Positions 22,501 to 27,194 of a DNA stretch of 64,000 nt are shown here, in pieces. Positions within the stretch are counted from its first letter, which is position 1. Each line of letters starts with the position of its first letter. Below the pieces are notes generated by a model. It worked only from the letters and a program-made list of their open reading frames with translations, did no database searches and was not told the DNA's origin. Position numbers and translations under genes: made by a program. Source of the stretch: Mesorhizobium sp. B2-1-1 (GTDB lineage: Bacteria; Pseudomonadota; Alphaproteobacteria; Rhizobiales; Rhizobiaceae); the NCBI RefSeq assembly GCF_006442975.2, contig NZ_CP083954.1, forward strand, positions 5,029,501-5,093,500, written 5' to 3'.

Positions 22501-23465
22501 CTGACAGTACAAACCCAAATCAAAGCGGCATGACCGTCGAACACATCATGACGCTAAACGGCGTCGGGTTCGGGAACCTGACTGCCGCCAATTTCACGAG
22601 CGCCACCGACCCCATCATCCTCGACCTGAACCACAACGGCTTCGCCTTCTCGGACCTCAGCCACGGCGTCCAGTTCGACATCAATGGCGACGGGGCGAAG
22701 GACCAGCTTGCCTGGAACACCTCGAATGACGGCATGCTGGCGGTCGATCTCAACCATGACGGCAAGATCGACGACGGCACCGAGCTGTTCACGCCGAGCT
22801 TCGGCGGCGGCAAGTTCGCCAGCGGGGCGGCGGCACTGGCCTCGCTCGACGGCAATCATGACGGCGTCATCGATCACAATGACGCGGCCTTCAGCAGCCT
22901 GCTGATCTGGAAGGACGCCAATACCAACGGCGCCAGCGATGCCGGGGAATTGTCGCACCTCGCGGATAACGGTATCGTCTCCATCAGCACGGCGGCCAGT
23001 CCGGCCGTGGGCGAAATCGACGGGCAGACCGTGACAGGCAACGGCACGTTCCAGATGGCCGACGGCACCACCGGCAACTATGTCGAGGTCGAACTCGACA
23101 CCTCGCTCGGTGCCCCCGCACAGCCGACCGTCGCCTCCGACGGCACGAAGACCTTCGCCATCGGCTCTCTCGAGGTGACCGACCTGATCGCCGACTTCCA
23201 TGACGGGGCCAAGGGCGACCAGATCGATCTTACGGCACTGCTGAAGGGCCTGGCCGGCGTCACCGATCTCGAGGCCGGCGGCTTCGTGGAGATCGCGCAG
23301 TCCTCGGCCAACGCGGCGAACGCCGAGGTCAAGGTCGACACCAATGGCGGCGGCGACAACTATCACACGGTGGCGGTGCTGGAGAACTATACGTTCCACA
23401 GTGCGGCCGAAGCAGTCAAAATACTCTATGACGACAGCCATGGTACCAAGCAGGACGTGGCCTAA
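7572..23465 (+). CDS. Giant LapA-like RTX repeat adhesin, type I secreted (5297 aa)
   Basis: The start is set at ATG 7572 by GGAGGGG at 7557-7563 rather than the upstream TTG 7515. Residues 1 to about 205 form an N-terminal retention module followed by a Gly/Ser stretch with possible protease sites SAG at 158-160 and 167-169. Residues about 205-4110 hold around 18 units ending in DDxP (for example FDDDGPKV), each with DxDGD and LDH motifs, as in T1SS-143/DUF5801/VCBS repeats. Two LapA-type Ig-like units lie at about 3437-3646. A VWA domain (about 4114-4301) has a MIDAS DLSLS beginning at Asp4120. A cadherin-like domain (4441-4550) is followed by RTX nonapeptides (about 4653-4695 and 4754-4778) and a C-terminal region with EF-hand-like DLNHDGKIDDG loops and the secretion signal. 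Expected role: calcium-stiffened cell-surface adhesin for biofilm or host attachment. Confidence 0.93.
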   Translation: MTINNELDAVSGSWDEHSMASERHDQTSPAEFQVAQAASTQQAAPAAAEPVPVDVGSGAPAEAPAEAKAQAAAAPHEYVADAGNVVKLPANVSIDNIKVDGHNLVLEQADGSVIVIKDGALNVPTFVLGDVEVPRVALIAALEASHVDVAFGADGSMSAGPGGSTSSAGGNFEIPPGGIGDGFDLSALLPPTDLQFGQAERRELFLPNANPEFGDLTVRVSEEGLSGANPDGDPGSPFDESNLSVINGSFGATDPNGDPLTYGLGVPATTLTSHGTDVVWELVDSTHLVGRVGSDVVISVTITDASTGTFQIALLGPLDHPLAGFEDDLSIVVPVTVQDPFGGSATANMTVIVEDDSPALTVGNTAASSAVLDESNAGSPAGFPIDVTSANPIISVASNFGADGAAAGGGIAYALGLTGNVASLDSGLKTAIGDFAITLQQTNATTVTGTYQNGGTHTAFTIVINGNGTLKVTQYAPLEHTVDGSSAAAHDDVLTLSGKITASVTVTDFDGDSAFGGAQIGGAIQFHDDGPLVTVVADAGAVVSLDETQALSMAAAINTGTIVKGDDPDIGGTGAITSGTSNGALVNVTALFGGDGPAASTATVYQLSVTNAVSGLTVTDGSTITLQTLANGVVVGVVQGGAFKGEAAFALSIDPATGKVTVEQYLSLHHSDTGNPDDTVALTAGSLAVKVTITDSDGDSASASADVSGQISFDDDGPKVTAVAATGVTVALDETATTSTPAGIDTGTVTKGEDPDVGGTGAIAHGTSDSAFVNITALFGADGPAVSGSTVYALSVTNAVSGLAVTDGSLITLQTLANGVVVGVVQGGTFNGDAAFALSIDPATGKVTVEQYLSLHHSNASNPDDTVVLGSHSVAVSVTVTDGDGDTASASADVSGQISFDDDGPSLTISQPNGALNGLFLDGFVPNGDAWGAGSGTTTGPAGAWTVTASPYEGASSIELQKVGDGYRGADSPTNSVMVDLEASPGNIQISQTLHGLSAGEYRISFEIGAANDTSLLHSAKLEVLWNGVSVGTYNPTSGVMQTIAIDVTATAGDNSLTFREIGEQGDNTGTFLANIKVGDIIVIDETAGVDADSDDTTDPAVAALFAGVNAGTDPDMPLHQYAQGSGGVVNATALFGADGPAAKASLVYALTLASNTGVDSGLKTTDGHAISLFNDGNGHIIGVYDANNNGVTATDKVAFALHVDAATGQVAVAQYVSLQHPDTSSNDEGIALGAGSVSVTVTATDGDGDHVTQSADISQTIVFEDDGPKVLSGHAAPVTIDEDDIASLLSQGTSPYDGSGDGSGTEFPLGAAIASGSLNGLVDFGADGPAAGGGFGFTGTAAADLTAIGLSSKGVELSWAIQGNTLVGFVDSNHNGAYNGLSDRTVMTVTLNASSGAFVVRQFDQLDHVAPAAGTSDQNTTLQTHLGGGSVAGIDLGSVFQAKDGDGDTVTLTGKATVTVVDDVPQVFITATGVSVVHDETAGNQNDDTSSASVAHQFDSLGLGPASLGYAHGNLPVVLFGSLPGTDEPRAAVLSLSVAEPGTDSGLKTTDGHEISLFKQGNLIVGRVDNANGTANPGGAIAFAVSVDQTGHISTAQYLSLQHPLAGNGSAGSYDEPVNLSGKINAVVTVTDFDGDTVSQSLAIGAKIVFDDDGPKVTAVAATGVTVALDETATTSTPAGIDTGTVTKGEDPDVGGTGAIAHGTSDSAFVNITALFGADGPAVSGSTVYALSVTNAVSGLAVTDGSLITLQTLANGVVVGVVQGGMFSGDAAFALSIDPATGKVTVEQYLSLHHSDASNPDDTVVLDLHSVAVSVTVTDGDGDTASASADVSGQISFDDDGPSLTISQPNGALNGLFLDGFVPNGDAWGAGSGTTTGPAGAWTVTASPYEGASSIELQKVGDGYRGADSPTNSVMVDLEASPGNIQISQTMLLSAGEYRISFEIGAANDTSLPHSAKLEVLWNGVSVGTYDPTSGVMQTIAIDVTATAGDNSLTFREIGEKGDNTGTFLANIKVGDIIVIDETAGVDADSDDTTDPAVAALFAGVNAGTDPDMPLHQYAQGSGGVVNATALFGADGPAAKASLVYALTLASNTGVDSGLKTTDGHAISLFNDGNGHIIGVYDANNNGVTATDKVAFALHVDAATGQVAVAQYVSLQHPDTSSNDEGIALGAGSVSVTVTATDGDGDHVTQSADISQTIVFEDDGPKAVGTASITANVDEDGLAGHNPDAGRPGETGAIGLSATVTGAAGALTALVDFGADGPGAQAFHLASTAVPADSGLTSQGAHVLIVSDGSTLHGYAEAGNGAGFSDGDREVFRLTVSADGSYVFTLKDQIDHPTLDGQAGDNGENQLTSPIDLSSYIVATDGDGDSISLGAGTFLIQVLDDIPVQTSATVSGNVGEDALLLANSNGHSVGNPDGDGLGTVATGSLSSLVSAGADEPGSFSLIQNPAGLPAATSKGEAIVYHVDGTVLTGYVESGTPGLDAGDRKVFTLDVQPNGTYTFTLLDQIDHLPNSPANDDNQKLVLDFTHALQFTDADGDTIAITGETTTTTATTGMSLHSGHYGTYTVGGVTFDGLTFNGALAHDFNNGAGSDSFNVSGQGVGIGDNHIHDNEGFIFSRPGTDAVSFTINGNGSGTISWEAYNGAGVPVSGSSGFQIGTMTVPANGSVVTIDPAGTFDHLVIRFDLDSGDKIRAENFLYTSTTTTSGGVFTIGIEDDIPVALNGSANLPTVYEDTLTGLSSGNSEGGSQPTSVTFGASAFVPLLSIGADDDATFSFNVEKNGTQAGVSSGGSAVHFVVGVDAVDGVAADGRTVFTIADNNNGTFTLTLLDHLDHSLNSGDSGTMAIDIGSLFKATDFDGDSVNLAGTLNIVVENDRPVIAAAEATVAESTAAGSTNAFNAASATGSLGISWGADDANPNSGIHDRSVTFNPALAGVQAGLTSNGDAITYTLSSNDTVLTATATHNSVIRTIFTVSINDQTNGNYSFNLQDNIDHPAGADHNDKALSFDFTATDSDGDSTSSTFTVHVTDDIPVVTSPAGTGNVSESLLPLVQPTSGDLNIDWNADDKGSSHLEFARGPGNTLMAPEELTSGGVSLDYTVRLAANGVDEELVAFKQGDTVSNPVFMVTLNGVGTPTFVFTLWQPLDHDHTGGSDASLPLGFTIKAVDGDGDSVTQSFTVNVADDVPAAAMNAQVQLDDDALGGNPDGTGDVDPDTAHTSGTLGHTYGADGAGTTLLTGATLPVAGGFSVTSNSGTDLIISQMQNNVVVDVLKVHLADTTSGAYTVTQLHAIEHPAGDDENNLQFGVNYTVTDGDHDTATGTLSIDVDDDTPTASVSASQNVAEGTTVTGVLDFVAGADGATVTQINGKTLVFGADGYSQPIVFEHGTMAVMANGSYTFTAQGDDVYLTGGTATGTFTVKDGDGDTSTANFGFAINDTTNDTTVNLSASTVSEGAVANYVFTATLSNASQGVTTITTDQGDITIANGQTTGTLTIASGNDEDVYLDASSRTATIINTSGGNFEHLVVGAATATAQVTDTTNTVTATLTSSTIPVSENGGSILYTVTLTGTPGSVAPTAPLTFTLANGETVTIAAGATSGSVSHTYTDAEITNQANISNSIASVQSGGSEYEHLVTAGSTTVDVNYLTTLTGLTLQASGGDTFVDEKGLDIRSGEPAGSGENDNNPATNVDPSESNTGAFGFTSPDGLVTLTIGTTALSLAELQAASPGAPVTILGGPAYGLLQVTSFVGDATGGTVTYKFTLLDNVTHPNTTADATPGDRGLEDQVFANYGVVVTDTDGSSTTSSLDIAIRDDGPTAHNDTDSFGTGIIGSSILGNVTDGAGTNEGLHGTGIDTLGADGAKISGVTGAGGSDTDVAGGGFVVSGQFGTLALQENGSYVYTRVSGLAGSDVFTYTLKDGDGDSSTATLTVGLDSTGQPTATSSSIVVDEDDLAAGVHNTNSPGDDTTSNPANMSLGSYGPDGHGSLSFDVANGDTVMDGAFTVKHDGVALHYYYDTASHTLYGTTDTSGATAAANHAAFKIEVNQTAATYNFTLLQEVDHPQGGGENDINLSLGYTITDSNGDHANGTVGIKIDDDMPVARPDTVQVDEGSKPTLNAILVLDLSLSMNSDPDGAGGFTTRLALMQAAVQNFLSSSTVIFNQITIYSFGVGAELVGQYTIGESNYIQSAINTVNGFNSNSLSAGTQYDSAANLIDGRSSSADRYANLPHPTADATNIYFLSDGDPQSGASLDAIEQSSWSNFLASSQVNQVFALGFSDIANTNFLAQIASRPGDIAEAVTDPTELSSTLAGALPSSASGSILADHGLGVDAFGADGGHIQSIAIDGTTYTFNGTNAISLSGALPGAHLLANDGKSIEVSTSAGGKLTFYFADEGIHHAGDYDYTAPVNVNADKIETFHYVLVDGDGDTAGADLQVTVLDIPNAAPVITAPNGGSDFTISVPENTTAVTDINATDANGDALTYSIVNTPGTDSSKFTINPTTGVLAFVSAPNFEAPTDVGTNNSYIVNVQVSDGHGGTDTQQITVNVTNANDAPTGVADNFYTNTSNSGQGTTITLQNAWLVRNDMDPEGNALNVGAGSNGTDVDKVSVGISTTSIRVDIAKGDTGNFTYTVTDGSLSSASTTVTVYRGDDDATITGGSGNDILLAVGAATLSGGAGSDIVVGGSGNDTIIADQNDYVIDGGSGTDMLQVNGNFTSVSDAQIANVENVTLTAAAILNLSSQTEGFVITGSSGADSITGGAGNDTIVGAQNDTLLAGGSGTDTLQIGADFNDTGNGQITGIENVTLTAAVTLNLGDQTEGFKITAFSGGNTITAGTGGDSVTINAGTSATSWNIDLGNDSATDKVVFNHASISASQDTLATVSNFDVADDKLAVVLGAANIADGTFQTITAANTNVSAGAEVIELVNNSWTGPLANDGDNSTIEGFIQAAIQNFPATGSYTFIVYSGTSVTANAGIYSVNITDSTNPNQSGMTVEHIMTLNGVGFGNLTAANFTSATDPIILDLNHNGFAFSDLSHGVQFDINGDGAKDQLAWNTSNDGMLAVDLNHDGKIDDGTELFTPSFGGGKFASGAAALASLDGNHDGVIDHNDAAFSSLLIWKDANTNGASDAGELSHLADNGIVSISTAASPAVGEIDGQTVTGNGTFQMADGTTGNYVEVELDTSLGAPAQPTVASDGTKTFAIGSLEVTDLIADFHDGAKGDQIDLTALLKGLAGVTDLEAGGFVEIAQSSANAANAEVKVDTNGGGDNYHTVAVLENYTFHSAAEAVKILYDDSHGTKQDVA
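9721..11382 (+). repeat. Intragenic long direct repeat, copy A (1662 bp)
   Basis: This part of the adhesin gene, from GPKVTAVAATGVTVALDE to TIVFEDDGPK, recurs almost base for base at 12535-14193. The offset is 2814 bp at the left end and 2811 bp at the right end because copy B lacks three bases near the LHGLSAG/MLLSAG difference. The unit covers about 554 residues and contains two or three adhesin modules. Confidence 0.93.
12535..14193 (+). repeat. Intragenic long direct repeat, copy B (1659 bp)
   Basis: Second copy of the segment at 9721-11382. Differences seen by eye are few: for example GGTFNGD versus GGMFSGD, HSNAS versus HSDAS, LGSHS versus LDLHS, and EQGDN versus EKGDN. Between the copies is a distinct 1152-bp stretch (11383-12534) with two unrelated modules. 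Frame is kept throughout. Confidence 0.93.
19911..20475 (+). other. VWA domain segment within the adhesin gene
   Basis: Adhesin residues about 4114-4301 read as a von Willebrand A domain. The first strand ILVLDLSLSMNS gives the MIDAS DxSxS motif (Asp4120, Ser4122, Ser4124). A later segment NIYFLSDGDPQSGA supplies the downstream Asp expected of the metal site. LapA-type adhesins often place a VWA domain just before the RTX repeats, where it contacts ligands at the distal tip. Confidence 0.8.
21528..21903 (+). repeat. RTX calcium-binding nonapeptide repeats within the adhesin gene
   Basis: GGSGNDILL, GGAGSDIVV, GGSGNDTII, GGAGNDTIV and GGSGTD-type words occur between 21528 and 21903 (adhesin residues about 4653-4778). 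They match the RTX pattern GGxGxDxUx, which binds Ca2+ and folds the C-terminus after export. The number of copies is small, in two short blocks separated by a non-repeat linker. Confidence 0.85.
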
Positions 23466-23482
23466 GGGCAAAAGGAAACGGG

Positions 23483-23860
23483 GTGAGCAACATGAACAGA
23501 ATCTTGCGGGTGGCTTTTGGGGCCGGTCTGCTGTCGATCTTGTCGACGGGCCTCAATGCCGCCGACATCATCGAAGGACCCACGGGCGATTATTGCGGTG
23601 TCGTCGGCACCTCCAACCTGGTGCTGAACGACAACATCGTCGATCTCAGGGATCAGGTGGTGAAGCTGATGGACGAGTCGGTCGCCGTCGCAAACAGCTC
23701 GGAATGGATCAATTCGTCCCGGCCGGTTTTCGTCTGGGCCTCGGAAGCCAAGGTCGCCTGCGGCATGGCTTACGGCTATCTGAAGACGAACTACAAGGAC
23801 GAAGACACGCTCAACAAATGCGAGTGTTTCCACGATCGCATGGTCGAGTACATGCACTGA
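23483..23860 (+). CDS. Small exported Cys-containing protein of unknown function downstream of the adhesin
   Basis: The 125-residue product has a clear signal peptide (NRILRVAFGAGLLSILSTG, cleavage near LNAA). The mature part is about 100 residues with four cysteines (GDYCGVV, KVACGMA and NKCECFH), consistent with periplasmic disulfides. I do not recognise a family. It lies 17 bp after the adhesin stop in the same direction, so it is probably cotranscribed. GTG 23483 and ATG 23492 are both plausible starts, with AAGGA at 23471-23475 and GGGGTGAG at 23480-23487 respectively. It might be an accessory periplasmic factor for adhesin display; this is inferred from position only. Confidence 0.75.
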   Translation: MSNMNRILRVAFGAGLLSILSTGLNAADIIEGPTGDYCGVVGTSNLVLNDNIVDLRDQVVKLMDESVAVANSSEWINSSRPVFVWASEAKVACGMAYGYLKTNYKDEDTLNKCECFHDRMVEYMH

Positions 23861-24313
23861 CCGGATAGGCAACCTGCGCCTGTTGGCCACCATGGCAGCG
23901 GACGGATCAACTCCTGAAGGCGATCGCCGCAACGATCGCCCTGTCCGGCATTGGCCAAGTCGTCACGCTGGCTTGCGCCGACCGGCTGGAGCAGCCTCCC
24001 ATGGCACAACCTCCGTCGTCCGGCTCGGCGCAGCCGATCCCATTGTGACGCAACCGCAGTGTGGTATGCGACAGACATTCAAGGCGTTCGCGAGCTATCA
24101 GCCGACCGTGCCGTTGCCGATGGCGACGTTCGGCGTTTCCGCGTTTTCGTCGGACCGCGATACCTTCTCAGGGCAAGCGCGACGGGTCGGGGCGCTGAGG
24201 GCCCGGCTCTTCGGCGGCTGAAGAAAAACAGGACGGCACGACCAGTTCGCCGTAACATGCGTCGGAGACCAGACCGGGAATAATAAGCCGGCGGTGAACA
24301 GGGTGGGACAATC
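23861..24313. other. 453-bp stretch without a confident gene
   Basis: No intact gene is convincing. One frame reads a secretion-signal-like stretch (LLKAIAATIALSGIGQVVTL) then ACADRLEQPPM and stops at the TGA at 24045-24047, without any good start codon. Another frame continues from a TTG at 23883 to a stop at 24221. This may be the decayed remains of a small exported protein gene or plain non-coding DNA carrying the promoter of the lipoprotein gene at 24314. Confidence 0.4.
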
Positions 24314-25513
24314 ATGGAAGCTGGCCGACGGGTCCGTGGGCTGAAGATTTGGGCAACCGCCTTCGCGCTCGCCGCGGTATTGTCGGGCTGCCAGTCGAAG
24401 GGGGGCGTTACCGAAGCGCTCGATCCGGCGGCGATTGCCGCGCCTGCCGGGCAGGACGGCGCCCCGGCCGCCGGCCCGGCCCAGGCAACCCAGTCGATGG
24501 GTGCCGGTTCGACGAAAATTACCATGCTATTGCCATTATCCGCCCCGGGAACGGCGGGGGAAAATGGCCGCAAGATGCTCGATGGCGCCAAGCTCGCGAT
24601 GACCGATATCGGCAATGGATTGCTTACGCTGACGGTGGAGGACACCAGGGGCGACAACGCACAGGCCGGCAAATTGGCGCTGCAAGCCCTGACGACCGGC
24701 ACGAAAGTCGTCATCGGGCCGACCGAACTGCCGGCAGCCCAGCATATCGCCACATTGTCGGGATCGAAGCGGCCGCCCGTGCTGGCGCTTGCCGACAATT
24801 TCGCGGGCGGCGCCGGTGTTTATGCCGTGCGCCTCAGCGAAGCGGACAGTGCGGCGGCGGGCGCTGCGGGCATCGCCGCAAAAGGCGGAAAAAAATTCGT
24901 ATTGTTTGTCGCGGGTGGCTCGAATGCCAGCACGGTCGAGAAGCGGGTCGCCAACAGTCTCAGCATCTATGGCGCGACGCTCGCCGTCACCGTTCCATAT
25001 TCGGCCGGCGACGGCGCCGCCAAGGCGGTCGACGAAATGGCCTCGCTCGTGGACACTCCCGACGCGGTCATCATTGCCAGCGGCGATGCCAGCCCGTCGC
25101 CGATACTTGCCGCTCTCAAATCAAAGGGCATTGCGGGCAAGGCGACCTCCGTCGTCGGAACCAGCCGTTGGCTGGAGCATCCCATGGAACCATCGTTCGA
25201 GGGAGCCTATATCGCAACGCTCGATCCGGGCGAAACCGGGCCGATCGCCGATCGCTTCAGGACGACATACAATTATCCCGCCGACGTCAACGTAGCCTAC
25301 GCTTATGATATGGTTGCGCTGACTGCAGGAATTGCCAGCGCGGTCGGACCTGACGGTTTCAGCAAACAGGTGCTCGAAAATCCGAGTGGATTTCGCGGAT
25401 CGACCGGCCTGTTCCGCTTTCGCGCCGATGGATCCAGCCAAAGATCGATGCCATTCTATCGGATAGAAAAGGGTGCGCTCAAACTGGTTGCCAAATCGAC
25501 CTCGGGGTTCTGA
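24314..25513 (+). CDS. Lipoprotein with periplasmic-binding fold, LpoA/penicillin-binding-protein-activator-like
   Basis: The 399-residue protein has a lipoprotein signal ending in the lipobox LSGC (Cys26). A low-complexity Ala/Gly/Pro linker follows (about 30-65), then a type 1 periplasmic-binding fold (ITMLLPLSAPGTAGENGRKM, DTRGDNAQAG, VVIGPTEL, SVVGTSRWL). Such lipoproteins in alphaproteobacteria are usually annotated penicillin-binding protein activator or Leu/Ile/Val-binding-like. In Escherichia coli the LpoA N-domain relative anchors in the outer membrane and activates PBP1a; the ligand here is unknown. It may start a small transcription unit with the next two genes. Confidence 0.8.
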   Translation: MEAGRRVRGLKIWATAFALAAVLSGCQSKGGVTEALDPAAIAAPAGQDGAPAAGPAQATQSMGAGSTKITMLLPLSAPGTAGENGRKMLDGAKLAMTDIGNGLLTLTVEDTRGDNAQAGKLALQALTTGTKVVIGPTELPAAQHIATLSGSKRPPVLALADNFAGGAGVYAVRLSEADSAAAGAAGIAAKGGKKFVLFVAGGSNASTVEKRVANSLSIYGATLAVTVPYSAGDGAAKAVDEMASLVDTPDAVIIASGDASPSPILAALKSKGIAGKATSVVGTSRWLEHPMEPSFEGAYIATLDPGETGPIADRFRTTYNYPADVNVAYAYDMVALTAGIASAVGPDGFSKQVLENPSGFRGSTGLFRFRADGSSQRSMPFYRIEKGALKLVAKSTSGF

Positions 25514-25532
25514 CCGTCCGGTAACGAACGCT

Positions 25533-26219
25533 GTGCTGGCCCGCCTGGTCATTACGGTCGGAGGCCTCGAGCTGCTGTTCGGGATTGCCCTGATCATGCA
25601 TGCCGGAGCCTTGCTTGCGACCGACAGGCCTGCCCTTGGGACTCGTGTCGAGAATGCCGGGCAACCAGCCCGGTCGCAGACGACTGTTCTCGACGGAAGA
25701 TGGCGAGAAGCGCGCAGGGTTGCCGAGGGCATTGTCGCGCTGCCGTCGATTGACCTGCCCGAGATCGAGCGGATCGAAGCCCGGCCGCCGCTCGGCGACC
25801 TCGGCCTCGCCGTGCCCCCTAAAACGCCCATGCCAGATGACTGGCGCGAAACCCTGCTCTTCCGGCCAATGGCAACGTCATCGGCGACTTTCGAATCCAT
25901 GGGACGCAAAGTGGCCGTCAGTGGTGTGGCCAGCATAGAACCGGAAGCCACCTGCTCGTTTCACGATGTCGCTTGGTCCTGCGGCCAGCGCGCACGCGCC
26001 GCCTTCAACTCCTGGCTGCGTGGGCGCGCGCTGAAGTGCTTCATGCCGCCGGAGATCGAACGTTTTGCCATTGCCGCGCCGTGTAGCCTTGGCAAGCAGG
26101 ATGTCGGCGCCTGGCTTGTGTCCAACGGCTGGGCGATCGCGCTGCCCACCGGCATCTATGGCAAGGCGCAAGCAGTCGCCGAGGACGCGGAGGTGGGAGT
26201 TTTCGGCCCGCCGCGATAG
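25533..26219 (+). CDS. Thermonuclease (SNase)-like domain protein, membrane-anchored or exported
   Basis: From GTG 25533 the product is 228 residues. A hydrophobic N-terminus (LVITVGGLELLFGIALIMHAG) is a signal peptide or anchor. A ~70-residue linker is followed by an SNase-like region with the pattern seen in rhizobial thermonuclease-family proteins: CSFHDVAWSCGQRARAAF, LRGRALKC, APCSLGKQDVGAWLVSNGWA. The full set of staphylococcal nuclease catalytic Asp/Arg/Glu/Arg residues is not obvious, so enzymatic activity is doubtful. An earlier in-frame start at 25473 would overlap the lipoprotein gene by 41 bp; ATG 25596 is a third option. Confidence 0.7.
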   Translation: MLARLVITVGGLELLFGIALIMHAGALLATDRPALGTRVENAGQPARSQTTVLDGRWREARRVAEGIVALPSIDLPEIERIEARPPLGDLGLAVPPKTPMPDDWRETLLFRPMATSSATFESMGRKVAVSGVASIEPEATCSFHDVAWSCGQRARAAFNSWLRGRALKCFMPPEIERFAIAAPCSLGKQDVGAWLVSNGWAIALPTGIYGKAQAVAEDAEVGVFGPPR

Positions 26220-26323
26220 GCGAAATCGATTCACGATTCGCACATCGATCAAATTGTATGGTTTGCCGCAACTGAAATTGCGCATGCCGGCGCTATGCTC
26301 GCCGATCTGACAGGAGATTGGTA

Positions 26324-27070
26324 ATGGCACAAGCCGAAACGACCGCCACCGAGCCGGTATGGAAGGGTGTCGCGTGGCTCGCCGTCCTGGGGACCGTTGG
26401 CAGCCTTGCCCTCTCCGTGGGCCTCAATTATCTGCTGTTGTTCAGCGATGTCCTGACGCCGTTCGGGCGCAGCATGGTCACTGCGGTGCTGCTGCCTCTG
26501 ATCATCGGTCTGCCGCTTTTCGTATTGATCGGCTTGAAGCAGGCCCAGATCCGCGGCTACCGGCGGGAGCTCAACAGGGCCGAGACCTATGACAGGGTGA
26601 CAGGCTGCCTGAACGGCCCGGTTTTCACCTCGATGGTCGAGCGGCGCGCGGCCAGGCCGTCAGCGCCAGGGCCGCGCTCGGGCGCCTTCCTGGTGATTCA
26701 TGCCGAACACCTTCGCTCCATAAATCTTCGCTTCGGCCCAGATTGGGGCGATGAGGCCTTGCGGCTCGTCGCATCGGCCATTCAGTCTTCGGTCCGCAAG
26801 GAGGATATGGTAGGTCGCATAGGAACATCGATGTTCGGAGTCTTTCTTCCAGGTACGACCGAAGCGGAGGCCGCGGAAATTGGCGAGCGCATTCGGGCAA
26901 GCGTCGCGCGGGTCTATTTCGCGCCCAAGGGGACCGAGGACGTTCTGGCGATCAGCCTGGGAAGCACCGTGTTTGAAACCGAGCTTGGATTCGAGGACAT
27001 GTTTCGCTCAGCGGAAGCGCAATTATCCGCCCGCGCATCCGCCGAAACGCGCCCTACAGGTCTCCAGTAG
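26324..27070 (+). CDS. Membrane protein with degenerate GGDEF domain
   Basis: ATG 26324 has AGGAG at 26312-26316, giving 248 residues. Two transmembrane helices (about 16-40 and 50-71) have only a ~10-residue loop between them. The cytoplasmic part (about 85-240) has the fold-level pattern of a GGDEF domain (YDRVTGCLNGPVF, WGDEALRLVASAI, EDMVGRIG, FGVFLPG). The signature GGDEF is replaced by GTSMF (167-171), and the first metal Asp and the ND pair are replaced (HAEHLRSINL). Diguanylate cyclase activity is therefore unlikely. It could be a c-di-GMP or GTP-responsive or purely structural protein. It lacks the EAL and periplasmic domains of LapD. Confidence 0.8.
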   Translation: MAQAETTATEPVWKGVAWLAVLGTVGSLALSVGLNYLLLFSDVLTPFGRSMVTAVLLPLIIGLPLFVLIGLKQAQIRGYRRELNRAETYDRVTGCLNGPVFTSMVERRAARPSAPGPRSGAFLVIHAEHLRSINLRFGPDWGDEALRLVASAIQSSVRKEDMVGRIGTSMFGVFLPGTTEAEAAEIGERIRASVARVYFAPKGTEDVLAISLGSTVFETELGFEDMFRSAEAQLSARASAETRPTGLQ

Positions 27071-27194
27071 GCCGCTTTAACCTTGGCGAAGCCAATAACT
27101 GGCGGCAAATCGACGTTTGGACACATTCCTAAAGCTCAACGAGCAGGGCCGCTCGACAGGCACAAGCACTTGATCGATCTCGTTGCCGGAAACC

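Noticed and set aside
26324..27070. GGDEF protein as the LapD partner of the LapG-like protease
   Set aside because: It has no EAL domain and only a ~10-residue loop outside the membrane, so it cannot bind a periplasmic protease as LapD does.
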